Below, in pieces: positions 41,712-51,800 of a stretch of DNA of 64,000 nt (positions within the stretch are counted from its first letter, which is position 1; every line of letters starts with the position of its first letter). The notes under the pieces were generated by a model. That model saw only the letters and a program-made list of their open reading frames with translations, did not search any database and had not been told where the DNA came from. The position numbers were made by a program, and so were the translations under genes. Origin of the DNA: Aequorivita sp. UBA3180 (GTDB lineage: Bacteria > Bacteroidota > Bacteroidia > Flavobacteriales > Flavobacteriaceae); contig DEXQ01000008.1 in NCBI GenBank assembly GCA_002364215.1, positions 125,468-189,467 of the forward strand, in the 5' to 3' direction.

Positions 41712-43277
41712 ATGTCTTGCAAACTAAAAACTTTCAAAACCAAAAGCAGGTTGCTTTTTGCCTTGTTTTTATTTGCACCTCTTTTAATAAATAGTCAAAC
41801 AGCCAACCATCAAGTAGAAAAGGTCTTAGATGAATTTATGACCACCGAAAACCCACGGGAGGGAATTGACAATCTGCTTTCACTTCAAGAAGTTGTAGCT
41901 CAAACGAAAGATTCCTTGCAAGGGCATTATTATCTGAATTTAGGTATAGCCTATGGACAGATAAATCACGCAGATTCTTCTTTTTTTTATCTTAAGAAAG
42001 CTGAAAAACTCGCCAAACAAACCCAATCAGATTTTTTATTAGCTATGATCTATAATACGCGTGGATTGGTCTTTATGGGAAAAGCCGACTATGAGGCATC
42101 GTTGGAGGCATATCAAAAGGTTATGAAATTAGCAGAAGGTAAAAACGACCCACAGCTAAATGATGTGTTGAGCAAAACCTATGGAAATTTGGGAGGTGTT
42201 TATTACCAATTAGGACAAATTGACAAGGCTTTGGAAACCACAAAAAAGTGTTTGGCTTTATCAGAAACTATTAAGGATACTACAGATATTGCACTTAACC
42301 ATCTGCGATTGGCTATGGTATATAATGATTTAGACCAATTAGATGAAGGGATCAATCATTTAAACAAAGCTCGCACATTTTTTAAGAATTTGAATAACCC
42401 AACAATGCTGGTGTATGCCGAAAGCAATCTGGGAAAAATATTTCTGAAAAAACAAAAACTTGACAGTGCGTTTGTACATTACCAAGAAGCTCATAATTAT
42501 TCTAAAACATTAGGCGAACAAGAAGAGTACATCACTACACTATTAGCTATGGCTAACGTTAGATTAGAACAATCCAAATATGCAGAGGCAGAAAAATTTA
42601 CGCAGAGTGCCTTATACATTGCGAAGAAGAATGGATTTTCCCATAGTGAACAAAAAGCCTATGATCTACTTTATAAAATTGCCTTAAAAAATGGCAAACC
42701 AGCAGAAGCGTTAAATTATCGTAATGCATTCATTAAACTAGCAGATTCGTTAAGTAACGTAGAAATAAAAGCCCGCGTGGCTGATTTGGAAGCGCAATAT
42801 GAAACCGCTAAAAAAGAAAAAGAAATTCAAAAGCTCACTTTTGAAAGTGAATTAAATGATGCAAAACTGGCAAAAGCAAAAAATGAATTAATTATAATAA
42901 TAGTTAGTAGTTTAATTATCATTCTAGTTTTGTTATTATATTTTATAACAAAACACAAAAAGGTGAAAGCCGAACGCGTAGCACAAACGTTGCAAATGGA
43001 AGCCTTACAGAAGCGCTTTATGGAACTGCATAGCAGTCCATCTGAACTCTCCGTAGATTTAAATATGGAAGAATTAAACCATAAACTGCAAACTCCCCTT
43101 ACTGATAGGGAATTTGAAACCCTCAAATTGTGCATAGCCGGAAAAACCAATTCTAATATTGCAGCCCAGATGCACGTAACGGTGAGTACGGTAAAATTTC
43201 ACCTGCGAAATGCATACAGTAAGTTGGGTGTAAACAATAGGAAAGAGGCATTCCAATTTATGTTAGAATCTGTTTAG
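41712..43277 (+). CDS. TPR sensor with LuxR-type DNA-binding domain
   Basis: The 521-residue protein has a signal peptide or N-terminal anchor (to about 32), about six to eight TPR repeats (about 50-350; e.g. LNLGIAYGQINHADSSFFYL and KTYGNLGGVYYQLGQIDKAL), a coiled segment, one membrane helix (about 393-415, ELIIIIVSSLIIILVLLLYFI) and a cytoplasmic LuxR HTH (about 455-521; LTDREFETLKLCIAGKTNSNIA, VSTVKFHLRNAYSKLG). A periplasmic TPR sensor directly controlling DNA through one membrane helix is a Bacteroidetes-style one-component regulator. The next gene, 183 bases downstream, encodes a repetitive surface protein and is a plausible target. Confidence 0.9.
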   Translation: MSCKLKTFKTKSRLLFALFLFAPLLINSQTANHQVEKVLDEFMTTENPREGIDNLLSLQEVVAQTKDSLQGHYYLNLGIAYGQINHADSSFFYLKKAEKLAKQTQSDFLLAMIYNTRGLVFMGKADYEASLEAYQKVMKLAEGKNDPQLNDVLSKTYGNLGGVYYQLGQIDKALETTKKCLALSETIKDTTDIALNHLRLAMVYNDLDQLDEGINHLNKARTFFKNLNNPTMLVYAESNLGKIFLKKQKLDSAFVHYQEAHNYSKTLGEQEEYITTLLAMANVRLEQSKYAEAEKFTQSALYIAKKNGFSHSEQKAYDLLYKIALKNGKPAEALNYRNAFIKLADSLSNVEIKARVADLEAQYETAKKEKEIQKLTFESELNDAKLAKAKNELIIIIVSSLIIILVLLLYFITKHKKVKAERVAQTLQMEALQKRFMELHSSPSELSVDLNMEELNHKLQTPLTDREFETLKLCIAGKTNSNIAAQMHVTVSTVKFHLRNAYSKLGVNNRKEAFQFMLESV

Positions 43278-43459
43278 TTCGTCAAAACTTAAAGTAATTA
43301 CTCTAAATCTTAATTTATTTCTTTAATTAAATAGCTTGCAATTATTTAATAATCAACTAATTGACTATTTATTTTCAAAAACTATCCCATAAGGTTAGGT
43401 TGTTCCTTGAAAAAAAAATGCAGTTTTAAAGTATTAGTGAAAATTAATTGATTAATACA

Positions 43460-45952
43460 ATGAAACATTTACTACCGATAATTTTTTCTGTCTTTTTTCT
43501 TACTACGGGTTCACAGGCTCAAGTTGGAATTGGTACCACGACACCAGATGCATCATCTATATTGGACATTAATGCAACTGATAAAGGTGTTTTAATTCCG
43601 CAAGTTTCACTTTCAGATGTTTCCGACACGATGCTTGATGGGTTGAATACGGCTGCAACAGGATTACTGATTTATAATACAAACGCTGGAACTGTTGGAG
43701 GCTCGGGAGTGGGATATTATTATTTCAATGGAAGTATTTGGGAACGTTTAGTTACTTCGGCAAGTGCGGAAGATCACGATTTTTATGAAGAAGGCACCAC
43801 AAATTCGCCAGATGATATAAATGACGACCAGTTTACTATGGGAAATTTAGCCATCGGGAAAAACACAGCAGATTACAAACTGGATATTACAGATTCTGAA
43901 AATAGACCTTTAAACATACTGCAAACCGGAACGTTTACCACAGTTTCAGAAATTGCCCGAATAGAAAGTACCGTCAGCAATAGCAATACAAAAAAAGGGT
44001 TAGACATTTATATGAACACTACGGGTGCAGGGTATCAAACAGGTATTTATTCAGAATTGGTTCCCAGCGGGTCTGCCCCTCAAACAGTGCTGGACAACCG
44101 TATTTCTGGAAGTAGTGGAGGGCAACTAACAGGTGTGTTTACCCAACTAAGCAACACTAACGATGAGCTTCAATATGGAATTTTTAATTTCAATAACGGA
44201 AATGGCACGGGAGAACATTATGGGGTCGTCAACAATATGGTGGCAACGGGCTCTGGAAATATATTCGGAACCGAAAACAGAATCTTTAATAATGGGAACG
44301 GTGCTTTTTACGGTACAAAAAACGAATTATCTGGTGATGGCTCTGGAACAAGATATGCTACTCATAATTTCATAGATGGGACTAGTAACGCAACCATATT
44401 TGGAAACTATACTTTATTGGGCAATACAGGCTCAGGAACGCATTACGGAAACTGGACAAGACTGGAAGGTACTGGCACTGGAATTCAATTAGGCAATAGA
44501 GTTCATATTACTAACTCCGGAAATAACACACATTACGGCGAGTTTATTAGGCTAGAAGGCAATGGATCTGGCACACACAATGGCACCGAGATTCAATTAT
44601 CAGGCTCTGGTGGGGGTGCCCAATTGGGAACCATTAATGTAATTGATAATAGCGGTAATGGGCTGCACTACGGTTCATACAATGTTTTAAGAGGAACGGG
44701 TACGGGAGCGCATTACGGAAATTGGACTAGATTGGAAGGTGCTGGTACAGGGGTTCAATACGGTAATAGGCTATTTATTACTAATTCTGGCAATAACAAT
44801 CATTACGCTAATTTTGCAAGCCTCTCAGGTTCTGGTGATGGTGATCATTATGTGTCCTACAGTGTTTTAGACGGAAATGGGACTGGAGATCATTATGGAG
44901 ATAGAATTTGGCTTCAAGGAGCTGGTACAGGGCAGCAAGTTGGAAATTATACCGATATATCCAATTCTGGAAATGGTCTTCACTATGGGTCGCTTATATA
45001 TTTGCGGGGGAGCGGTTCAGGACCACATTACGGGGTGTCCAGTCGATTAAGCGGTACTGGAACTGGTTCAAAATATGGTGTTTACAGTCAAATTTTAAAT
45101 ACCGCCGGAGGCACACATTATGGATTGTATTCCGATGTATTGAAAGCAGGTAGTTATGCAGGCTATTTTCGAGGCAATGTTTCAATAGGAACAACAACAG
45201 GTAATAATTATATACTTCCAGCTTCAAGAGGAACAGCTAATCAAGTGATGCAAACTGACGGCGCGGGGAATGTAAGTTGGGTAGATGACCCCTCACCATC
45301 TTATTGGTCAAGAACCGGAGGTGTATTAAATCTTGCAACCCCAACAGATGATATTACATTTACCAGTGATCAAACAAGTATTGCATTTCCAAATACTACG
45401 GGTACGCCACCTTCAATGATATATATGTTTCAAGGTTCCGGAAATGCAGACAGAATGGTGTTGTCACATTCCCCTGCTTTTCCGGCGTGGGGGCTAGAGT
45501 ATGAGGATACTACGGATAGTTTTATTTTTAAATCGTCAAGCGCGGAAAAAGTAGAAATTGATCTTGCAGGTGGTTTTCCATTGCGTGTGTACGGAACTGC
45601 GCGGGCACAAAACTTCCAATCTGATACAACCACCTATCCCGACTATGTATTTGAATCCTATTTTCAAGGTTATTCAGACATCAACAGCGAATATTCCTTT
45701 AAAACTTTAGCTGAATTGGAATCGTTCATTATAGAAAATGGTCATTTGCCAAATGTTAAATCTTTTGAAGAAATTAAGGAAGATGGCATGACCATTGATC
45801 TGGGTGATATGACCGTGACTAATCTCGAAAAGATTGAAGAGGCCTATATATACATAATTGAATTAAAGAAACAGAATGACGAACTTCAAACTAAGCTAGA
45901 TTCCCAACAACGTGAAATTGATGAAATAAAAGCGTTATTGAAAAAACAATAA
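43460..45952 (+). CDS. Fibre-like surface protein with about 22 tandem 15-residue repeats
   Basis: From the ATG at 43460 the protein has 830 residues and a signal peptide. The N-terminal part opens VGIGTTTPDASSILDI...KGVLIPQVS, a signature shared by Bacteroidetes tail-fibre-like proteins. Residues about 233-563 consist of about 22 repeats of exactly 15 residues, consensus G-x-H-Y-G-x-x-x-x-L-x-G-x-G-x (for example GTHYGNWTRLEGTGT). The C-terminal part has the 'YPDYVFE...LESFIIENGHLPNVKSFEEI' segment and ends in a coiled coil (LEKIEEAYIYIIELKKQNDELQTKLD). This head-to-coil layout suggests a trimeric beta-solenoid fibre. I see no T9SS tail. The function is unknown; adhesion is an inference. The TPR-LuxR regulator lies just upstream. 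Confidence 0.85.
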   Translation: MKHLLPIIFSVFFLTTGSQAQVGIGTTTPDASSILDINATDKGVLIPQVSLSDVSDTMLDGLNTAATGLLIYNTNAGTVGGSGVGYYYFNGSIWERLVTSASAEDHDFYEEGTTNSPDDINDDQFTMGNLAIGKNTADYKLDITDSENRPLNILQTGTFTTVSEIARIESTVSNSNTKKGLDIYMNTTGAGYQTGIYSELVPSGSAPQTVLDNRISGSSGGQLTGVFTQLSNTNDELQYGIFNFNNGNGTGEHYGVVNNMVATGSGNIFGTENRIFNNGNGAFYGTKNELSGDGSGTRYATHNFIDGTSNATIFGNYTLLGNTGSGTHYGNWTRLEGTGTGIQLGNRVHITNSGNNTHYGEFIRLEGNGSGTHNGTEIQLSGSGGGAQLGTINVIDNSGNGLHYGSYNVLRGTGTGAHYGNWTRLEGAGTGVQYGNRLFITNSGNNNHYANFASLSGSGDGDHYVSYSVLDGNGTGDHYGDRIWLQGAGTGQQVGNYTDISNSGNGLHYGSLIYLRGSGSGPHYGVSSRLSGTGTGSKYGVYSQILNTAGGTHYGLYSDVLKAGSYAGYFRGNVSIGTTTGNNYILPASRGTANQVMQTDGAGNVSWVDDPSPSYWSRTGGVLNLATPTDDITFTSDQTSIAFPNTTGTPPSMIYMFQGSGNADRMVLSHSPAFPAWGLEYEDTTDSFIFKSSSAEKVEIDLAGGFPLRVYGTARAQNFQSDTTTYPDYVFESYFQGYSDINSEYSFKTLAELESFIIENGHLPNVKSFEEIKEDGMTIDLGDMTVTNLEKIEEAYIYIIELKKQNDELQTKLDSQQREIDEIKALLKKQ
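44156..45150 (+). repeat. 45-base tandem coding repeats
   Basis: About 22 diverged copies of a 45-base unit encode the 15-residue repeats of the fibre-like protein with almost no length change. Two stretches (units 7-8 and 13-14, around 44440-44530 and 44710-44800) are nearly identical at the protein level (HYGNWTRLEG and NSGN elements), spaced six units (270 bases) apart. This points to growth by duplication of multi-unit blocks. Confidence 0.88.
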
Positions 45953-45962
45953 AATTAATTCG

Positions 45963-47168
45963 CTATTTCCCTAAAATACCTATCTCCACCATACAATCAC
46001 GCATCATTTGGTAGGTACGTTTAATATCATTATCCAAACCAATTGAAAAACGGATCAAACCATCACTTAGCCCCATTTCCTTTTGTTCCTCCTCGGGAAT
46101 TTCTGAAGAAGTTGAAGAACCCGGCGCGCTGAAAAGCGTTTTGTAAAAACCAAGACTCACGGCCAAGTATCCTAAATTGCGTTCCTGCATCAATTCCATC
46201 AATTCGTTAGCTTTATCAATTCCGCCTACGTCAATGGTCAACATTCCTCCAAAACCGTATTCCTCGTTCATCATTTTTTTGAAAAGCTCGTGGCCCGTGT
46301 GCGATTTCAATCCCGGATACACCGTTTTCAAACCATCGGCCTCAAATTTTTCAGCTAAATACAAGGCATTCTCACTGTGCTGTTTTATACGAATGTGAAG
46401 CGTTCGCAAATTTTTCAGAATAGAAGCCGCACGCAAACTATCCATTGCGGGGCCAAGCAACATGTTTGCGCCATCGTTCACATTTCGCAAACTATCTATA
46501 AATTCCTGCGTTCCACAGGTTACGCCCCCCATGGTATCACTACTTCCATTGATGAATTTGGTTAAACTATGCAAAACAACATCGGCTCCCAATTTTGCAG
46601 GAGAAATACTCAAAGGTGAAAAGGTATTGTCAACCAACAATTGCAAGCCGTGCTTTTTCGCAATTTTTGAAAGGGCTTCAATATCCGCAATTTCCAAAAG
46701 TGGATTGCTTACTGTTTCGCAGTAAATAATTTTTGTGTTTTTAGTAATTGAATTTTCAACTTCATCCAATTTTGTAATATCCACAAACGAAGTATCAATA
46801 TTCAACCGTGGTGCAAAGTTTTTCAGAAAAGCGTATGTTCCTCCATAAATAGTTCTGCTGGAAACTATATGGTCGCCTGCTTTACAAAGCTGAAGAATTG
46901 CAGGGGTAATTGCGCCCATTCCGCTTGCGGCAACGTTTGCGGTCTCGGTTCCTTCCATGGCCGCCAAAGCTTGACCTAAATATAGATTGGAAGGGGTAGA
47001 GTGTCGTGAATATAAATAACAGCCGTCCGCATTGCCTTCAAAAGTATCAAACATCGTTTTTGCGGAAAGAAAGGTATAGGTTGAAGAATCTGAAATGGAA
47101 GGATTAACACCTCCAAATTCGCCAAAGTATTGTAAATCCTGAATTTTGTCTGCTGGTTTAAAAGCCAT
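45963..47168 (-). CDS. Cys/Met-metabolism PLP enzyme (cystathionine gamma-synthase / methionine gamma-lyase type)
   Basis: From the ATG at 47168 the protein has 401 residues; an upstream frame to 47234 looks like unused leader. The PLP Schiff-base Lys is in VVLHSLTKFINGSSDTMGG near residue 200, with YSRHSTPSNLYLG near residue 55 and VDNTFSPLSISPAKLGADV before the Lys. The family covers cystathionine synthases and lyases, homocysteine synthases and methionine gamma-lyase. Substrate-determining residues cannot be judged safely by eye. It is divergent from lpd and convergent with the fibre gene; no methionine genes are adjacent. Confidence 0.92.
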   Translation of the reverse strand: MAFKPADKIQDLQYFGEFGGVNPSISDSSTYTFLSAKTMFDTFEGNADGCYLYSRHSTPSNLYLGQALAAMEGTETANVAASGMGAITPAILQLCKAGDHIVSSRTIYGGTYAFLKNFAPRLNIDTSFVDITKLDEVENSITKNTKIIYCETVSNPLLEIADIEALSKIAKKHGLQLLVDNTFSPLSISPAKLGADVVLHSLTKFINGSSDTMGGVTCGTQEFIDSLRNVNDGANMLLGPAMDSLRAASILKNLRTLHIRIKQHSENALYLAEKFEADGLKTVYPGLKSHTGHELFKKMMNEEYGFGGMLTIDVGGIDKANELMELMQERNLGYLAVSLGFYKTLFSAPGSSTSSEIPEEEQKEMGLSDGLIRFSIGLDNDIKRTYQMMRDCMVEIGILGK

Positions 47169-47310
47169 GATAGTTATTTTAGGTTGTTTGGCAAATTTGC
47201 GAAAAATTAAAGGAGTGGTAAAATTATAAGCCATTTCCTTTTCTAAATTTAGTTTTCAGAATTGCCAAAACTTTATTGATTATAACTTTTACTATCTAAG
47301 CTTTAACTGT

Positions 47311-47318
47311 TAAATTTG
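47311..47318 (+). promoter_or_regulatory. Probable -7 promoter box of lpd
   Basis: TAAATTTG matches TAnnTTTG and lies 25 bases before the lpd start codon. The -33 element is not clear. Confidence 0.4.
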
Positions 47319-47343
47319 CACTTCAATTTTAAAGAGATATTTT

Positions 47344-48747
47344 ATGAGCACTTATGATGTAGCAATAATTGGTTCGGGCCCCGGGGGCTATGTAGCAGCA
47401 ATCCGTTGCGCACAATTGGGAATGAAAACCGCAATCATTGAAAAATATGATGTTTTGGGGGGAACCTGCCTAAATGTAGGCTGTATTCCAAGTAAAGCAT
47501 TACTTGATTCTTCACATCATTATGAAGATGCCATGAAGCATTTTGAAGAGCACGGGATTGAAATTACGGGCGATATAAAATTGAATTTGAAAAAAATGAT
47601 TGAGCGCAAAACTTCCGTAGTGGACCAAACCACCAAGGGTATTGCGTTTTTGATGGATAAAAATAAAGTTGAAGTTTTCACCGGAATGGGCGCTTTTAAA
47701 GATGCAACGCACATTGAAATAACAAACGGAAAGAAAAAAGAAACCATTGAAGCAAAAAACACAATTATCGCTACGGGTAGTAAACCGGCTACACTTCCTT
47801 TCATAAAGTTGGATAAGGACCGGATTATCACTTCCACCGAAGCCTTGAATATGAAGGAAGTACCGAAACACCTTATCGTTATTGGTGGCGGTGTGATTGG
47901 TTTGGAACTTGGGCAAGTATATCACCGTTTGGGTGCTGAGGTTTCCGTTGTGGAATATATGGGTAGAATTATCCCAACAATGGATTCTTCGCAAAGCAAG
48001 GAATTGATGAAAGTGATGAAGAAACAAGGAGTGAAATTTTTCGTTTCACATAAAGTTTCCGCAGTTTCCAAAAAAGGAAAAGAAGTAACCGTTACCGCAA
48101 CCGATAAAAACGATAAAGAAGTAACTTTTAAAGGAGATTACTGCTTGGTTTCCGTAGGAAGAAAGCCTTACACCGAAGGTTTGAAAGCTGAAAACGCAGG
48201 TGTGAAAATAACTGAACGCGGAATGATTGACGTTAACGATCACCTTCAAACAAACATTAAAAATATATACGCCATTGGCGATGTGGTTCGTGGGGCAATG
48301 CTTGCGCACAAGGCTTCGGAAGAAGGTGTTATGGTTGCTGAAATTATAGCTGGACAAAAGCCACATATTGATTACAATTTAATTCCGGGAGTGGTTTACA
48401 CATGGCCGGAAGTTGCTTCCGTTGGAAAAACCGAAGAGCAACTTAAAGAAGCGAAAGTTGAATATAAAAGCGGTCAGTTCCCGATGCGCGCCTTGGGAAG
48501 AAGCCGTGCAAGTGGCGATACCGATGGTTTTGTAAAAATTCTTTCTGACAAAAATACCGATGAGGTTTTGGGAGTGCATATGGTTGGTGCCCGTGTTGCC
48601 GATGTAATTGCTGAAGCCGTTACCGCAATGGAATTCCGTGCAAGCGCCGAGGATATTGCCAGAATGAGCCACGCGCACCCCACCTATGCTGAAGCTGTGA
48701 AAGAAGCTGCGCTTGCTGCAACGGATGATAGGGCATTACATATTTAA
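47344..48747 (+). CDS. lpdA: Dihydrolipoyl dehydrogenase (E3)
   Basis: The 467-residue flavoprotein reoxidises dihydrolipoamide in the 2-oxoacid dehydrogenase complexes and glycine cleavage. Landmarks are the FAD-binding IIGSGPGGYVAAIRCAQLG, the redox disulfide GGTCLNVGCIPSKALL near residue 40, the NAD-binding IGGGVIGLELGQVYHRLG near residue 180, IYAIGDVV near residue 315 and the C-terminal His/Glu pair in ARMSHAHPTYAEAVKEA. The length is standard. It is transcribed alone, ending at a shared terminator. Confidence 0.97.
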   Translation: MSTYDVAIIGSGPGGYVAAIRCAQLGMKTAIIEKYDVLGGTCLNVGCIPSKALLDSSHHYEDAMKHFEEHGIEITGDIKLNLKKMIERKTSVVDQTTKGIAFLMDKNKVEVFTGMGAFKDATHIEITNGKKKETIEAKNTIIATGSKPATLPFIKLDKDRIITSTEALNMKEVPKHLIVIGGGVIGLELGQVYHRLGAEVSVVEYMGRIIPTMDSSQSKELMKVMKKQGVKFFVSHKVSAVSKKGKEVTVTATDKNDKEVTFKGDYCLVSVGRKPYTEGLKAENAGVKITERGMIDVNDHLQTNIKNIYAIGDVVRGAMLAHKASEEGVMVAEIIAGQKPHIDYNLIPGVVYTWPEVASVGKTEEQLKEAKVEYKSGQFPMRALGRSRASGDTDGFVKILSDKNTDEVLGVHMVGARVADVIAEAVTAMEFRASAEDIARMSHAHPTYAEAVKEAALAATDDRALHI

Positions 48748-48765
48748 AATTTTATAGTTATCCAT

Positions 48766-48799
48766 AAAAAAAGTCCCGCAGAAGTGGGACTTTTTATTT
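48766..48799. terminator. Bidirectional intrinsic terminator
   Basis: AAAAAGTCCC (48768-48777) pairs with GGGACTTTTT (48786-48795), with an 8-base loop. It separates the convergent lpd and TraB/GumN genes. Confidence 0.92.
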
Positions 48800-48811
48800 T
48801 TTGGAAAGTTA

Positions 48812-51800
48812 TTATTCAGTTTCAGAATTTTCAGACTTAACCTTATCATTTATAGTTTTTGTGGCCTGCGCTTTCCAGTCATCTTCAACTATTTCCCAAT
48901 CTGTAAAGGATTTTGCCATTTCAAATTCTGAAAAATTGATAGGGGTTTTCTCAACTATACCTACATATTTTTCTGTTCCGTCAGTTTCTTCTGTATCCTC
49001 TTCGCTTATTTCCCCATAGGAAAACGTAAATACAAAATAATTTTTTTCGCCAACAGTTACTTCACCTAAATAGTCAAAAATATTTGGATAGCCGTCGTAA
49101 TCATCTCCAACATTATTATAAAGTGAAAGTTTTGCAAATTCCTTGGGCTCTAGATATACTTTGGGGATTGATTTACTGTTTTCAGCTTTAATCAAACTTT
49201 CCATCAACTCAAACCGAACATACATATCTTCAAAAGCTTCGTTCAGTGTTTGTGGTTCAATTTCTACGTTCAATTTTGTTGCCGCCATAAGTGCTTGTGC
49301 TTGAATCCATTTACTATCCTTGAATTGTTCAGACATAAGCTTCAGTGTTTTTACTACTTCTTCGGGTTTATTTTCAAATTCCTTTGAAAATTCAATGTAG
49401 CTATACATTAGGCCTTCATTTATATGATGGTTGTTCTTTCGAGCTATTGTATCTAAATAGGTTGTCACGTCTTGATACATATATGAGAGCAACTTGTTTT
49501 TTAGCAAAGGCATTTTGTTTCCATAAACGCTGTCGTTTGAAATATTGTAGGCATAAATAGAAGCTATACCATCCCTGTAATCATTAATGTCTGTAAGTTT
49601 GGCCAATTGGGCATCGTGATTGACAAAAAGTGATAATGTATCTGAGAGCGTGGTCATTATATCGTAACCATTAACATCTTTACGTTCAAGTTTATGATTT
49701 TCTAAAAGGTCAAAATAGGTTGCTTCTGAATTCTTGTTTTTAAGCTTCAACATTTGCTCAAGAATTTCCATGCGTGCGTGGTGGCTGCTTTTTTTATTTT
49801 TATAAAAGTCCGTGAAAGTTTTGAGGGTTTCTGGTTTCTCCAGATCGGTCAACGCACCGATTATATAATATTTTGTACCATAATAAATAGAGTCATCTTT
49901 GAATTCGCGTTTTAAGTTCTTCTCAAGAAGTTTATATTCAGAAGCATCAAATTCATAATAGTTTAGGGCGCCTTTGCCTTCTGCAAATTTTATGGAGTCA
50001 TTGGATTTTAGGTTTTTAAAGATCAAATCGGCTTTAGAGGCTGTAAGATCAAAATTATTGGAACTTTTCTTTATTTCCAATGAGTTGAAAAATGTATCTA
50101 CCCGTGGTTTATCTATTTCTTCATCACCCAAATAAGTTAAAAAAAGAAGGATTGAATCGTCATCCAGCAATAACCTCATCCTTTGTTTTACGTGGGTATT
50201 TTCGTTGTTCATTCTAATTGCACGTGCTGGTTTTCCGCCCATTGTAATATTTACATTAGTTACAATGGTATCGTCATATTCAGTAAGTAGTTCGGCATAA
50301 TCGTCATAAAACTCTTGAATTGATTTTTTACGATAATACGGTTTTAATTTAATATGCTGAACCAAGTAAGTTCCCGATGTAGTAGGGTCTAGGGAACTAT
50401 AGTTTTTTACATGGCTATATTCTGAATATTCATCCTGAATTTCTTCGTTGACAATTACTGTTTTACTGGGAGCTTTAAATGAATATTTATCTTGGATATT
50501 TATAATGGTGTCGAAAGAAGGCTCTGCGTATGGTAAAAATTTAAAGGAATTGAAAAACAAATCGTCTTCCGAAATTTTATCATCTTCATTATAGTTTTGG
50601 GCCATTAACAAATAGGTCCTGTTACCCCTCAAAATAAGTTTTGCTACGGTATGGAATTTATCTGAAAATAAAAGCTCGTATTTTTTTCCCTCATTACCAT
50701 CTACCATTATGTCTTGGGGTTCTTTCAGAAACGTTCCATTCTCTTTGAAATAGTTATCAAAATAATCATAGTAGCTTTCTTTTTCGTCCAAATAATACCC
50801 TACTGGCTGATCATTATAACGAAGCAAATAAACAGTCTTATTGGCTTTATCCTCTGCAGAAAAAATATTAATAATATAAGGCGAATCTTTATCACCGTTA
50901 GGATTATCACTTGTCTGGCTGCGATCCTGAATTTTACCAGGAACCTCTACACTGTAAGCGCCCATACGGTCTGTATGGTTTTGCCACACCGATGCTTCTA
51001 TTTTGGGAGCAAATAGTTCCACGGAATCAAAAAATGCGTTTGCGTATACTGAAGTGATTTCCTCTAAAGAATTTTCGGACATAAACGTATAGATTATTTT
51101 ATCTTTAAAAACAACCTGCAATCGTGTATAGATTTCTGCTTTTTTGATCAAAACTTCTGTAAAGTCAACTCCATCTTTCACAAAGGTATTTTTACTAATA
51201 ATGGAGTCTGTATCCTTTTGGGTTTGGGTATTTATAATATTTTCAACAAAATCATAACCCTCTTTTAAGATTTGATTTCTTAAGTCTGCGACCATGTACA
51301 CAAAAGTGCCACCATAAATGAGGTCGGTACTGGTCATGGCGTTTATGGTTTCGGTAATTTCAACAGGTACCGCTTTACTGGGCGTTAAAACACTATACCC
51401 TAAAAAATCATTCCTATCCATAACCCATCTATCTAGGTCTGGAGCAATTTCGTACTGTTGTTCGTAATCATTAAAAGTTGCTTCTACTTTAATTACCTGG
51501 TATCCATTTTCGCGAAGTAGGGTGATCAAACCATTTTCACCTGGCAAATGTGCTGCACCCACAGCCGCAAATATGCTATGGGTTTTCATAATTTCATCCA
51601 AACTGTTGAACATGACGTTGTTCCTTTTTATCATGATAGAATCGTTAGCCTGGCTATCACTAATGTAGTTCCAAATTTTTTCTAAATCTCCTTCGTAATA
51701 AAGCTCTGTTATTTTATCAAATTCATTATTTTTTTCATCTCCCGCATTGTCAAGAATAGACAGAATACTTTCCCTGAGTTCCATATCGCTCATATTTTCA

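Noticed and set aside
44156..45150. Tandem 45-base repeats as a CRISPR or non-coding array
   Set aside because: The units are diverged, contiguous and fully in frame inside one secreted protein; there are no spacers.
47512..48027. 171-codon minus-strand ORF inside lpd
   Set aside because: It opposes a complete dihydrolipoyl dehydrogenase; His/Asn/Phe-rich shadow translation.
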